DNA of 64,000 nt from Cladocopium goreaui (taxonomy: Eukaryota > Sar > Dinophyceae > Suessiales > Symbiodiniaceae). The notes beneath the pieces were generated by a model that saw only the letters and a program-made list of their open reading frames with translations, searched no databases and was not told the origin of the DNA. Location of the stretch: positions 1 through 64,000 of the forward strand of contig CAMXCT020001791.1 of the NCBI GenBank assembly GCA_947184155.2, read 5' to 3'. This document shows, piece after piece, positions 41,200 through 53,444 of the stretch; position 1 is the stretch's first letter; the number at the start of each line of letters is the position of its first letter. The position numbers were made by a program, and so were the translations under genes.

Positions 41200-41540
41200 C
41201 GAAAAAACAACTTTTAAGGCTCTTTTTTTTTGCGCGCTAACCTTATGAAACTCAGACTAGCCCAGCTTTGCAAAAAAACAACTTTTGAGGCTCTAAAATA
41301 TTTTTTTTGCACACTAACCCTTTGAAACTCAGACTAGCCCAGCTTTGCAAAAAAAACAACTTTTGAGGCTCTAAAATATTTTTTTGCACACTAACCCTAT
41401 GAAACTCAGACCAGCCCAGATTTGCAAAAAAACAACTTTCAGGTTCTAAAAAAATGTTTTTTGCACACTAACCTTATGAAACTCAGACCAGCCCAGCTTT
41501 GCAAAAAACAACTTTTCAGGCTCTAGAAAATCATTTTTTC
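41200..41540 (+). repeat. 72-78-bp tandem repeat
   Basis: Four to five units containing GCAAAAAAACAACTTTTGAG, then a T run and TTTGCACACTAACC, then CTATGAAACTCAGAC. A related unit with CGCGCATGCTTGGA lies at 40845-41040. Confidence 0.85.
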
Positions 41541-42004
41541 GCATTCTTCTTCTCAAATCTGCCAACTCCACCTTGTTACCTCACTTTTGCTTGCTCCAAA
41601 TTATGCAGATGCCTGCGATACAAAACTAAGAATGCCCTAAGAATTTGAGGGACCCTCAACCTGTTGTGGTGTAAATTTGCCCGCATTGAAAAATAAGAAT
41701 TTGAGGGACCCTGGGCCTCAAGCTTTCGGATTCTTAACCAGCGCTCGGGCTGTATTTGCATGTATGCGTACATGCACACACACACGTAAATATATATATA
41801 TATACAGTATATAATATATATATACACAGTATGTAATAGCATATATATATATATGAGTTAATATGTATATATATATACATGATTTAATATGTATATTTAT
41901 TTATATATATATATAATTTAATAAATATATATATATAGTTTAATATATATATATGTATGCATTTTGTGTGTATGTGTATATGTAAATGTATCGGTATGCC
42001 CAAA

Positions 42005-42118
42005 ACAAATGCCCCCGAGTCCGTCATCCCAGCTATCCCAGCTATCCAAGTGACATCCAAACTCTTCGATGCGCGATGCCGTGTAGCGTCGGCGTCTTTG
42101 GATGTCACCTCGAGGTTC
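42005..42118 (-). CDS. host exon, family not recognised
   Basis: The likely minus frame reads EVTSKDADATRHRASKSLDV then TWIAGIAGMTDSGAFVLG. Repeated AGCTGGGAT units within it suggest local duplication. Flanks are TATA tracts on the left and AT-rich sequence on the right. Confidence 0.45.
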
Positions 42119-42300
42119 ACCCATAAGGTGTGCATAATTCCGAACGTTGGTTGTTGAGTTAATGGGTTAGCTGATTTTAGTTGTTGGAGTTGTGGTGATT
42201 GTAAGATATTGTAACTATGGTCCATGAATTTTGTTAATCCCATGTCCTTTAATGGCAACGAGCCCTCTGCTGGTATTCACTTTTAAACATCTGAAGTGTT

Positions 42301-42420
42301 CAAAACCCTCTGTCATTTCACTATACTGATTGGTTTACAAGGATTCCCAGGTCATAGATAATGATAACCCGAATTTGGGTAGTATATAACCCCCCTATAA
42401 TCATTAACCAATAAGGGGTT
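42301..42420. repeat. dispersed repeat family E
   Basis: CCCTCTGTCATTTCACTATA, GATTCCCAGGTCATAG and AACCCGAATTTGGG recur near 13131 and 63668-63900. Confidence 0.5.
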
Positions 42421-42429
42421 TGGACGCTG

Positions 42430-43255
42430 CTCACGTCTTAGCCCAGAAGTAATAAATAAACCACAAGTTTTGCTCATCAAAAACTAGGTTTATAGAAAAC
42501 TTGTTCATTTGTAGAAACCCACAAGTTTTGTTTATGCTGTTCACAATAAATCAACGCAATTTCTTGATGCTGGATTGACGTTCGTGTGCATACTGGGGTC
42601 GGTTTTGGGATTAAACAATCTGATACGGATTGCAACCAACCTTTCCGTATATGCACAAACCCAGCTGAAATTTGTAATTAGTACACAAACATTGTATAAA
42701 TGTCAACACACCACTTTGGATCGTAATCAGAGGTAGGGCATGAACCCACCAACCAGCAACATATGCAGGTGTGACTGAAGAAGACAAGGTTTAACCCCCA
42801 AACCCAATCTTTCATTAAAAAAAACATGAAAAACGGCAACTGAGGGTCAACACCAGTTCTGGTGTAAACCCACATGTGCGATCATGTGCGTATATTCAAT
42901 TTATTGATCCAGCTCCATGGTTTTGTGTCAAAGTTGGGCCAAAAACCCTGGATCCGTGATCCCCAACGACAAGCTTGGGAGGATTTCTCTCTTTCAACCA
43001 ATGTTTTGTTGAGTGATGGGTAGCCTGTTGTGTTTTTAAAAAAAAGTGAAACTCGTTCGAATGTAAGTCGACTTATCTGCCAGTCTTCCGTTACTCATGG
43101 GATCTCCGGTCTACAGAATCTCTCTGTGTGTTCTCAACAGGTGGGAGCAAAACAGGAACTGATTCATAGGATCCATGGTGCTGGTATATTAATGCTAACA
43201 TAAAGGGGGTATATTGATGGGATCCATGTTACCGTATATAGCAGCACCATGGATC
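42430..43255. other. AT-rich non-coding sequence
   Basis: Nothing recognised except a short duplication of ACAAGTTTTG at 42460 and 42522. Confidence 0.35.
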
Positions 43256-43261
43256 CGTCAT

Positions 43262-43400
43262 GGGATATGTACCGGGGCCTCTCTTCATCTCAACAGCTGC
43301 TTTTCGGAAGAGCTCCCCGCAAAAAATCATGAGAGCTACCGTTTCCACTCTCCCGTTCTCAAAGTATGTGGCCCTTTCGGATGCCAAGGCAAAGGCAAAT
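43262..43400 (-). CDS. host exon, family not recognised
   Basis: The minus strand reads VSGFAFALASERATYFENGR, VETVALMIFCGELFRKAAVE and MKRGPGTYP. Hydrophobic and charged residues alternate as in a helical domain. The plus frame is also open but disagrees with all neighbours. Confidence 0.45.
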
Positions 43401-43653
43401 CCAGAAACTATGTCCAGCGGTCACCAGCTGCGATCACCAACGACATAGCAATCACCACATTTTTTATCTGAAAATTGGATACACGGATATCGGATAGGTA
43501 CTCAAACGTGGCAATGGAGACTCCCCCATTAACACATGATTTAAATCAGCCATTTATAGAATATTTAATACCCCCTATGATAAATGAATAACACCATTTA
43601 TGGTTAGTTTTCATGGTTGGTTTAATCAGTGGAATACTCGCTATAATTAACTA

Positions 43654-43759
43654 TACCCTCTGGTAAACTAACATAACTATGGAAAATCACCATTTTTGAT
43701 GGGAAAATCCACTATAAATTGCCATTTTCAATAGCTTTTTGTTAGTTTACCAGAGGGTA
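43654..43759 (+). mobile_element. MITE family A, complete copy
   Basis: Both ends intact. The right arm is AGCTTTTTGTTAG. Confidence 0.92.
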
Positions 43760-44124
43760 AATGGTGTTATTCCATTGCCAGGTTTGACCAGGGGAGGATT
43801 CCCAAATCCACTGATTCAGAATCCGTTTCCCTCTGGAAAGCTGGGAAACTGAAAATGGATGGGTCAAATCCGAATCTTTTTCAGACACCTTAAATCTTAT
43901 TAACCCCATAGAAAACCATAGAAAATCACTATTAAACCACCATTAACTACAAAAATCTCACATATTTAGGGCTGAGCATTTCCCGTTCTATTCCTGTACT
44001 ATCCCATTTGTTTATATTTGTTTTACATTCCACTTTCAAACACACCCAAATATCAGTTGCTTACATACAATATACCCCATGAAATATCACATGTCTATCA
44101 TCACACCCCACGATATATGCCCAC

Positions 44125-44245
44125 CCAAAGCAACATATCCAGCTGCGATTTTTCCACCGCCAAGCCGCTGGTCTTGAAAAGGTTGAGGCACTGCTCAATG
44201 ACATTCAGCTCAACCATCCTCTTATGTCGCTCATCTGGACCTACA
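44125..44245 (-). CDS. host exon, armadillo-like helical repeat
   Basis: The minus strand reads AVGPDERHKRMVELNVIEQC then LNLFKTSGLAVEKSQLDMLL. HKRMVELNVIEQCLNLFK has the amphipathic helix pattern typical of armadillo/HEAT repeats. Assignment is by pattern only. Confidence 0.5.
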
Positions 44246-44269
44246 GCTGGAGGGATATGGGAATATATT

Positions 44270-44407
44270 AATGGGAATTTCAGGATCCTTAAATGGAGGT
44301 ACTGTACCATATAAGGCCATATTTTGTGGTGATATTCGCTTACATAGGCCTTATATAGGCCTTATATATGGTAGGTACCTTCATTTTAGGATCCTGAAAT
44401 TCCCATT
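44270..44407. mobile_element. palindromic MITE family F, copy 1
   Basis: AATGGGAATTTCAGGATCC at the left and GGATCCTGAAATTCCCATT at the right. Inner arms are TACCATATAAGGCC and GGCCTTATATATGGTA. A second copy is at 61895-62033. Confidence 0.85.
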
Positions 44408-45418
44408 GAATATATGGAGCCCCGGAACACAAACATAAATGTGGGCATATGGGTTGGGGACATGTATGTGAAACACTATACTAGGGCATAATTATGTGGG
44501 TTAATTTTGGGAATGGCACCAGTGTCAAGTAAATCGGTAACACTGTTGAAAATTATGCGTGTGTATACATATATATATATGTGTGTGTGATATTTCAAGC
44601 CACTTGTTGATCTCAAACCCGAAAGAACACAAACAACTTTACCACCCCGGGGTCCATCAACTCTTGCCATATACATGAATGATACAAACAAAACAGTGTG
44701 TATATAATGTACAGTATATCATATATATAAGAGTTCCAATCACAAGTGGCGCACCCCGTTATTATAGAAGCCACGGATTTATGACACCTGGATTACATAA
44801 ACCTATTTTCGCAAACCATGCCCAATTTACCATATTTAATTCTTTGGAAGGAACTACGAACAATATATCAGCATGGGGTTAATAGCTATGAGTTTAGCAT
44901 GGTTTACCACATATTGGTCTATAAATGAGATAATTACACCGCATTACACCGCTGTGCGCATGTATATACATGATTATACATGCATATTTCACAATACTTG
45001 ACCATATTTCTAGATACTGTATGCGCTTTACTAGCAGTTGATTGGAGAACTCCAATTTGAACTGCTGCACTGGTGGGCTTTTAGCAAAAAGTCCCTTGAA
45101 AAAGGGCGGGAGGTGATATCCTCCGGCCAAGCACGGCCATGGAAAACATCCCATTTATATAGTTCGATGCTTTACCCACCCATAAATCCATTTAGTTCGG
45201 GGATTTCCCATTGCCGTGTAAATCGATTAAATCACCGTTTGTATTCTATAAACCCCATGGCTCGCGACACATCGTGCATCCCATCATCCCATTTGTCATA
45301 CCTATGTCATATCAAATCTCCATTGCCATGATCATTGTTGGTTCAATGATGTTGCATAAATCACTGTATGTTCTGAGGTTTTTCCATGTGTTTCCATACT
45401 TTTCCACACACACACATA

Positions 45419-45697
45419 CATATCTATCTATCTGTCTATCTATCTATCTATCTGTCTATCTATCTATGTATCTATCTAGCTATCTATCTGTATGTCTATC
45501 TATCTATCTATCTATCCATCTATCCATCTATCTATCTATCTATCCATCGATCTATCGATCTATCGATCTATTGTTCTATCTATCTATCTATCTATCCAAT
45601 CTAATCTAATCTATCTAATCTATCTATCTATCTAATCTATCGATCTAATCTATCTACCTATCTATCTATCTATCTACCTATCTATCTATCTATCTAA

Positions 45698-45729
<32 letters not shown>

Positions 45730-45883
45730 ATATCTCTCTCTCTATCTACCTATCTATCTATCTGTCTATCTATCTATCCATCTGTCTATCTATCTATCTA
45801 TCTAATCTAATCTAATCTAATCTAATCTAATCTATCTATCTATCTAATCTATCTATCTAATCTATCTATCTATCTCTATCTAC

Positions 45884-45926
<43 letters not shown>

Positions 45927-45983
45927 CCTATCTATCTGTCTATCTATCTATCTATCTAATCTATCTATCTATCTATCTATCTA

Positions 45984-46016
<33 letters not shown>

Positions 46017-46245
46017 ATCTATCTAATCTATCTATCTCTATCTATCTAATCTATCTAATCTATCTAATCTATCTAATCTATCTAATCTATCTAATCTATC
46101 TAATCTATCTAATCTATCTAATCTATCTAATCTATCTATCTATCTATCTATCTGTCTATCTAATCTATCTATCTACCTATCTATGTATCTATCTATCTAT
46201 CTATCTCTATCTATCTATCTATCTGTCTATCTATCTATCTATCTA
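45419..46245 (+). repeat. ATCT microsatellite array with AATCT variants
   Basis: About 825 bases of near-uninterrupted (ATCT)n with blocks of (AATCT)n and of the 9-base unit ATCTATCTA. It gives an artefactual Tyr-Leu-Ser-Ile ORF. Confidence 0.97.
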
Positions 46246-46363
46246 TGTTAGGTTGCTTAGCGTGTTTAGGCTTGGGCATGGATCTTGTTTTAAAGATCTT
46301 GCCATCTTTGAAAGATTTTGCCATCTTGTGGCAAGCCAAACTGCTGTTGGCTAAACAAAATCC

Positions 46364-47040
46364 CTAAAGGAAGTCGGCCATGCTTCTCTGTTTCTTCTTG
46401 TCCACCTCCTTTTTCTTTGTTTTTTTCTCTTTTTTCTCCTTCTCGGTCTTCTCAGGTTTCTCCTGTTTTTCATTCTTGTCCGGCTTGGACTTTGTCAGCT
46501 TCTCCGTTGCCGTTGCTGGCGCTTTTCTTTTTCGTCCTGTGGCTGGGTCAGCTGAGGATGCTGGCTCCGGCTCCAGCTCCATCTCATCCTTCTTCTCATT
46601 TGTCTCCGTCGCATTCATAGGTTCCACCTGCTCCTTGTCAGCCGCGGAGGAGGTGTCCATCGTCTCAGGCTGTTTGGCTGCCTCAGGCTACAACGACATC
46701 GCCTCAGACTGCAACGGCACCGTCTCAGGCAAAGTCTCATCAGGTTTCTTCTCAGGCACAGGCATCATCTCTGGCTGCTTCACCTCAGGGCTCGGGTCAG
46801 GCATAGAGGATACCTCCATCTCCATCGTCTCAGTTGTCTTCTCCACCATCTCGGCTGCCTGTTCTGCCATCTTCATATCAACCTTCTCATTACTTTCACT
46901 CTTTTCATTCTTCTCATCCTTCTCAACCTCCTCATCCTTTTCATCCACAGCCGATGTGTGCTCCATTGGGTTCTTCTCCTCAGGTATGGCTCCAGTGGTG
47001 CCCGTCTCATCCATGGCGGTAGCCTCCATTGTGCTCTGAA
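46364..47040 (-). pseudogene. Lys/Glu-rich ORF with C-terminal PIP-box-like motif and one in-frame stop
   Basis: Two minus-strand frames, 47098-46688 and 46660-46364, are in the same register and separated only by a TAG at 46688-46690 and a few codons. Joined in register they would be a highly charged Glu/Lys/Met-rich protein whose last residues are KKKQRSMADFL. QRSMADFL fits the PCNA-interacting pattern Q-x-x-hydrophobic-x-x-aromatic-x. The charged body and terminal PIP-box recall the tail of the DNA polymerase delta third subunit, but no globular domain is visible. The TAG may be a real lesion or lie at an unrecognised splice site. Confidence 0.5.
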
Positions 47041-47451
47041 CTTGTTCAGGTTCATGAGCATTAAACATATAAACATATTTCACATGGGTATGGGGCAACG
47101 AAAAGAAACCGGATTCGTACTAGTATAAACTGGTAACCACGCAACAGGGCTGTTGACGGACAATGGATTACGAACTACTCTAAGGACAAAGATCCAAGGG
47201 TCGTTGTTTTCTTTTGTGCATTACGGTTGACCTGATCTGATCATCACATTGATTTTGGATTAGTTTGTATTCCCGACCACAAACCCAAATCCAAATACCC
47301 ACACGCCCAATCCCAATCCACGATTCAGAGTCGGCCCAGTGACAACAAGGGACTTCCGGGCGCCACACATATAAACATTGTTTTGAATTTGCTTGGGAAC
47401 CACAATCATATTTTATTAGCAATACAACATCCCATTGGGCCCACTGATCCA

Positions 47452-47541
47452 TCACGGCACGGCGGCTGTGGCAATAGCTGACAAAGTCCTTGAAGAATTC
47501 GGAGCTTCATCTTCATCAGATATCACTTCAACCGAATCGGC
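47452..47541 (-). CDS. possible terminal exon with SUMO-interaction-like motif
   Basis: After the acceptor AAGCAG the minus strand reads ADSVEVISDEDEAPNSSRTL then SAIATAAVP and TGA at 47452-47454. VEVISDEDE matches the hydrophobic-plus-acidic SUMO-interacting pattern. It lies downstream of the SNF2-like exon at 48889 and could end that gene. Confidence 0.4.
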   Translation of the reverse strand, partial: ADSVEVISDEDEAPNSSRTLSAIATAAVP

Positions 47542-47559
47542 CTGCTTTGCTCACTGGCG

Positions 47560-48840
47560 GAGCAATTTCACCAAGCAGTCTACATAGATGGTGTCCTGAT
47601 GATGAGTCGTTGTTACGGGGTAACAATATCTAATTGCAAAAATAATATCAGGATCCATCTATGTAGATTTTCCTGGCTGGACAGGACCAGAACTAGATTG
47701 TGGGATTACTTATTGAAGTTATTTCGATGTATGATGTTGGTTCCGTAATTCCGTAAATTCCCTATCCGTAAATTAGAATATTTTGAAATGGTTATCAACA
47801 ATCCAGTCGATAGGGCCCGGCCGGGCCCCATTAATGAATCATTAAAGTCAAGATAGATTAAGATTATTATTAGGCCCCTGGCCCCTGGAGCTAACTTGCA
47901 ATCATGCCCCCTCCATGACTTAACTGATTACTAGTAACCATATTTGAATCGTATCCGTATTTGAACCAAACTCATCTGGATGGTATGGTTAGTCTGATTT
48001 GTCCCTGCACTGTTCTTTGAAACTGTAATGAACTAAAATAGATTGAACATTGATTAGAATGACCAATTGAATAATAATTGGCTATCAAGTTCTAAATTCC
48101 ATGAGTTGTTTGGCAGGTTGGCAAATTGGCAATGCCAATGCCAATGCAAGTGGATTGGCCAATGAAAACACTAATGCTGACACAGTACACATTCCTTCAA
48201 ATTCCTACATTTACAGATCGGACAGTTTGGCTGGACCGGGTTGGTCGGGTTGGATAGTGCTCGAAATACGAGATTAACACTATCAATGACCCGGACTAGG
48301 ACTATTGTTGGCTATCTACTGATGCCATCACTCATACCGCCTACTTCTGATCAAGACTCTGATTGTTTCTCATTTGATCCAAATTGGACAATGGGTCCGC
48401 AGGTCCTCTAGGTTGGGGCTATTACTATCGTCTATTGTGTTCAGTTTATGAATATACTTATTCACTTATTATTCATTCAGAATCCTAAATTCTAATTGTG
48501 AATCCTGAATGAATCCTGAACCCTGATTCATGATTCACGATGCCTCATGATGCAGGACCAGGATTATGTTAACTAAGACAACATTGAATTGAATATATAA
48601 CTGAATAAATAATTTTGAATTTGATCTGATTGAGGCTGATTGATCTGATTCTGATTTGAATACCCCGGATTCGATTCGATAATAACCTGATCTATCAATA
48701 ACCTTTCAATCTGTCAATAATCTTTCTGACATGGCATTGTCATTAATTCTCAGCTGAATCAGCAAATGCGATCATCGCCGAAGTAGGTTTGCGAACGCCT
48801 TCCACGTGCTGGAGATATGGCAAAATTGCCAGAGCCGATC
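47560..48840. other. non-coding sequence
   Basis: GAATCC/TGATTC-rich short near-repeats (48480-48560), no exon seen. Confidence 0.4.
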
Positions 48841-48888
48841 TCGTAGACCAGTTTGGCCCACGCTCTGTGGCCAAAGCTGTGCCACGGT

Positions 48889-49024
48889 GTCATGCCTGGG
48901 CATCTATCGCTGGGTTGTAGCACCAGTGAAGGTGGATCACGTGGGCCGCAGCTGTCAAAGGCAAATTGATGCCACCAGCGAGCAGTCGCTGAATCATCAC
49001 CACACCACAGTGCGAGATCTCAAT
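48889..49024 (-). pseudogene. SNF2-family helicase C-terminal fragment, broken frame
   Basis: The minus strand reads VVMIQRLLAGGINLPLTAAA and HVIHLHWCYNPAIDAQA, then TGA at 48889-48891. This follows helicase motif V (A-G-G-x-G-x-N-L-T-A-A) and the W-N-P-x-x-x-x-Q-A block of SNF2 ATPases. Two extra residues sit between N-L and T-A-A. The expected D-R-x-x-R-x-G-Q motif VI does not follow in frame. It may be a decayed copy or an exon with an unresolved splice site. Confidence 0.5.
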
Positions 49025-49215
49025 GTTCCAAATACCATCTAATGGCAATTTGTGGATTTATTTCGGGCAAACATTTAAACTATAAATCCCGTTCCCTTTA
49101 GAATCAAAAAAGGTGAGAAATTCAATTGAATCTAAATTAAATCATCACAGTCGCAGCCACTGCCCAGACTGCCCAAATCCCCGGTAAAATAACATCACCA
49201 TCTGTCCCTAAAATC

Positions 49216-49258
49216 TCTAAATCAAATCTATCTATCTGTCTATCTCTCTATCTATTAC

Positions 49259-49290
<32 letters not shown>

Positions 49291-49336
49291 CTCTATCTAC
49301 CTATCTATCTATCTATCTATCTCTCTATCTATCTAC

Positions 49337-49406
<70 letters not shown>

Positions 49407-49468
49407 CTCTCTCTCTATCTACCTATCTATCTATCTGCCTGTCTGTCTATCTATCTCTCTATCTATCG

Positions 49469-49505
<37 letters not shown>

Positions 49506-50108
49506 CCTATCTCTCTATCCCTCTATCTATCTATCTATTTACCTACCTATCTGTCTATCTATCTTTCTATCTATCTATCTATCTATCTATCAATCTATCA
49601 ACCAATCTATCAATCAATCTATCTATCTGTCTATCTTTCTTTCAATCTATCAACCAATCTATCAATCAATCAATCTATCTGTCTATCTATCTATCTATCT
49701 ATCTAACTATCTATCTAACTATCTATCTAATCTATCTAATCTATCTAATCTATCTAATCTATCTAATCTATCTATCTATCTATCTATCTATCCATCTATC
49801 TATCTATCTATCTGTCTATAGTATATCTATCTATCTATCTGTCGATCTGTCTACCTCTCTATCTCTCTATCTCTCTAATATATCTCTATCTCTCTATCTA
49901 TCTATCTATCTATCTATCCATCCATCTATCTATCTATCTATCTATCTATGTCTATCTATGTCTATCTATGTCTATCTATGTCTATCTATGTCTATCAATG
50001 TCTATCAATGTCTGTCTATCAATGTCTGTCTATCAATGTCTGTCTATCAATGTCTGTCTATCAATGTCTGTCTATCAATGTCTGTCTACCAATGTCTATC
50101 AATCACAA
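49216..50108 (+). repeat. ATCT microsatellite array, second block
   Basis: About 890 bases of (ATCT)n, with (AATCT)n and an end section of TGTCTATCAA repeats (49950-50100). It gives an artefactual YLCLSMS ORF. Confidence 0.97.
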
Positions 50109-50374
50109 TAATCATCATCATTATCATCTAGATTAATTCCCGTTGAACTGATGTGACGTGAGACGTGGCATGGTCATTCATCCGCTAACTGGAATCTAAT
50201 GCGAAACCATGTCACGATGTGTGTTTTGTTGGACTGGTTAATCTTCAGGACACTTTTGATGATTTGATTTGATACTTTTAACGTAGTTATTGCTACTACT
50301 GTGCTACTACATCACATCTGAAACCAAAGCAATCCCATTTACAATTCAAACCTCAACCCGCGCTACCCAAAACC

Positions 50375-50475
50375 AGGTCACCATCGAGGGTCATATCATT
50401 GTGAACTTCGCACAGGGTCTTCAAGTTTGCCAACTGCCAGAGAGTTTGGCTTGTGTACCGTCCACTAGACTAGGG
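50375..50475 (-). CDS. possible host exon, leucine-rich
   Basis: One minus frame reads QTLWQLANLKTLCEVHNDMT then LDGDLV. The LWQLANLKTL stretch resembles a leucine-rich repeat. Weak evidence. Confidence 0.25.
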
Positions 50476-50499
50476 CAATGGTTCCAGGATGGTGTAACT

Positions 50500-51390
50500 T
50501 AGTAATATTGCTGCCCCTAATATGATTTCCAACCTTTAGTTATTACAACCCTTGGCCTTAGCCGTGGTGGAATGTGGAACTTTGAATATTTGAATTCCAG
50601 TAAACTGTTGAACGGACCGATGGATTGATGATCTCACATCTGATCTAAACTGATTGTAATTGATCCGGGATACTCTCGGACTTTGGAATCACCCTTAATG
50701 GAACCATATACATATCCCATCCCCCGCCAAAAAAAACATCCCGCAATCAAGACGGGACGGTCGGGATCAACGCCACTTCACCATTGAATTCAATCATGGC
50801 TCCTAGCAACCATAGTTTTGCGGATTGTGGATGTATTTACTGCCAGGGGGAAGGGAAATATGTATTATTATGTTTTATATTTTTTTGGGGACTGGGGAAT
50901 TTGGGGGTTACTGTCGTCGCCAACGTACAGTTTACAGTGTATTGTACTAAACTACTACTTATCTTTATTCATCATCATCATCATCATCGAATTTATGGAA
51001 TAAAAATATTCAGCGGATCCAGCCCACCCAGTCTCTTAGGGAATTGGGGAATCCGGAACGCGACACAACATGACTGACACGACACGACACGACACCGACA
51101 TGTCCGACAATATCATCAGCTTCAATTATCACTGATGAACCGAACATAAATAACATTTCCGAACCCGAGTGTGGGAGTCTAAGCAAATGGGATCGGTGCG
51201 AATGTGATACTCAGCTCTGGGTTGTTTGGTGGTGATGGTGAAAATAGTGAACCAATGTTTTCAAGTCCAAGTCAAGTCGTTGTTTCTTTTACTTCAAAGT
51301 CATTATACAATGCTGTTGTAATGAAATGAAACATTAAAAACCAGATCAGCACGTCCGCCGTGGAAATGAATGTCGAGGTAATCGTCCATA
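50500..51390. other. non-coding sequence
   Basis: Includes a (CAT)n run at 50972-50990 and a (GACAC)n run at 51060-51100. No exon seen. Confidence 0.35.
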
Positions 51391-51397
51391 TTCTCAA

Positions 51398-51690
51398 TCT
51401 GGGATGCCCTCCGTAAATTTGCCGCCGATCCGTTTCAGCTTCGATGGCATCGAACAGCGTCTGTGTGGGGGCGGTGGACTTCGTCCGCCAAGACTGTCGT
51501 CGGCTCTGGCAGACCGCATGAGCTGTTGTCGTAGCTGGTCTCGAACCTGCCGCAAGTGACCCGCACCGTCAACCATTTCCCATCCATCACACAAGGCAGG
51601 CCACTGCTGGCCGAGGTGGTGTCACCACACGAAGTGGTATGCGGCATCATCCAAGATCTTGCGCCAGACTGCAGGTCCAACTGCAGTCTC
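51398..51690 (-). CDS. host exon(s), family not recognised
   Basis: The minus frame ending at 51394 reads CDGWEMVDGAGHLRQVRDQL then RQQLMRSARADDSLGG, and upstream WRKILDDAAYHFVW before one TGA. The break at the TGA could be a short intron or a lesion. A second open minus frame covers the same bases. Composition suggests a helical protein. Confidence 0.4.
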
Positions 51691-51899
51691 AAAGTCAAGT
51701 GATTGGCAATCCAAGGCCAGGCCAGTGCAGTCCAGTTATATAGTTCATTGGTTAGTTAAGACTATCAGTACTATCGGATCCGTCCAATCCAATCATATCG
51801 CACTTAACTTAGTACCACTTAGTTACTCCGGCCAAACCTCCGTCCATAAGGCCTGATCCCAGGATTCAAGTGAATCATACACACCTCAGCCACGGATTG

Positions 51900-53280
51900 A
51901 CAAAAGATTCTGTTTATGCTGTTTATGTGGGTGGGATGGGGCCGGGGACTAGGTACAGAAGGAACATTACACAGAAAAAGCAACTGTAGTTCCTGGCCAG
52001 TGAATGTGGTAGGGAGAACATATTTTTTTTAATATTTTTTTTTAATCACGGCCCCTTTGATTGTCAACAATTGTCGTTATTGTATCCCACCTGTTTTATA
52101 TATTTATTTAGTTTATTTTGGCATGGTTGGAATACCTGTCAGTCATGGTTGGAATACCTGTCGGTCGGGTTGGGATGCCAAATGTATTCTATTTAATGCT
52201 GCTTCTTTGTCAACAGATAATCGATAAATTAAGATAATTGATATTCGATAATCGATGACCGATGGTTTATTTAGTATTTAAGTTAATAAATCAGTCATGA
52301 TCAATATCAATTCAATTTAAATCAGTCAATAATCAATATTCATTACATAGAAAAATCATTTTAAATCTAAACCAATAAATAATCAAAATCAGAATCAGAA
52401 TCTGGAAACAGAACAATCAAGCATGACTCATTCATTTCATGTCATTTTTGGAATTTCATTTCATTCATCTAAAAAAACCAATGGTTAAAATCTTTGTAAG
52501 TGTATTTGAATCTGAGTCTGGATCTTTATCTGAATTTAAAACCCAGGTCCAGGTCCCAAATCTTTTGGTGGTTTATAGATTGGTCACCCTCCAGTGAGCA
52601 AAACAATGAGCATGATTATTCAAGTATTCAAGAATGATACACTGATAAACCGTCGTTTTCACCGTTTATTATCATTTAATTAGCTGTCACCAATCTACTG
52701 ACAAAATCCTACCTGACCACATCCCAGTTTTCATTTCGGTGTCTTATATAGATTGGTCATCCTTACGTGATTTATGCTTTTGGTGATGGGGTCCCCTTAC
52801 AGCATGTTCCATACCCAAGTGCTGTTGTACACTATGTTTATGACTATGATAATGCAAGGAGAACTAGATTTCTCCACATGGGCCTAGCGGGCCACAGGTT
52901 CTGATTCTGATTCTACCTGGGTAGATCTTGATCAATCAATGATATATAATATATAATCAAATTAATATGTATATAAATATATAGCTATATTTATTCATAA
53001 CATACATTAAAGTATATCTCATAATAAAAATGATACTATAGAGAAAACACTATTTATATTATTTTAGATGATATTATATTATATTATATTATATGATATT
53101 ATATTATATAATATTACATTATATAATATTATATTATATTACATTCATGTATATATATATATATATATACATAGGTGATCATAGGTGTGTATATGTATAT
53201 ATGACATTGAATATATACACATTACAATAGTCGATAAAATTCAACCATAAAGGACTGTATGCAAGTCTTATTTCCCCACC
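51900..53280. other. AT-rich non-coding sequence
   Basis: Includes a short duplication (ATGGTTGGAATACCTGTC at 52125 and 52146), AATCAGAATC runs and a TATTATATTA tract at 53065-53150. No exon seen. Confidence 0.4.
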
Positions 53281-53444
53281 TGCCAGGTGAGGGTTGTTAG
53301 ATTTTATCAGAGCTGTTCTCTTCCTCCTCGACTAGCTCTCCTCCTCCTTCTCCTCCTCCTTCTCCTCCTCCTCCAGTTTCTCCTCAACCATGTCTGCATC
53401 AACTTCCACCTTTACTTCCGCCTTGCCAACTCTTCGCCAAGCTC

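Larger units (their letters stand above)
40638..41720 (+). repeat. dispersed AAGAATTTGAGGGACCC repeat
   Basis: The string AAGAATTTGAGGG(A/G)C occurs near 40641, 40708, 41639 and 41696, bracketing the tRNA-like and 72-bp repeat region. It may mark ends of one composite repeat. Confidence 0.6.

Noticed and set aside
45211-45609. 132-codon ORF of YLSIYLS repeats (and similar at 49948)
   Set aside because: Pure translation of the ATCT microsatellite.
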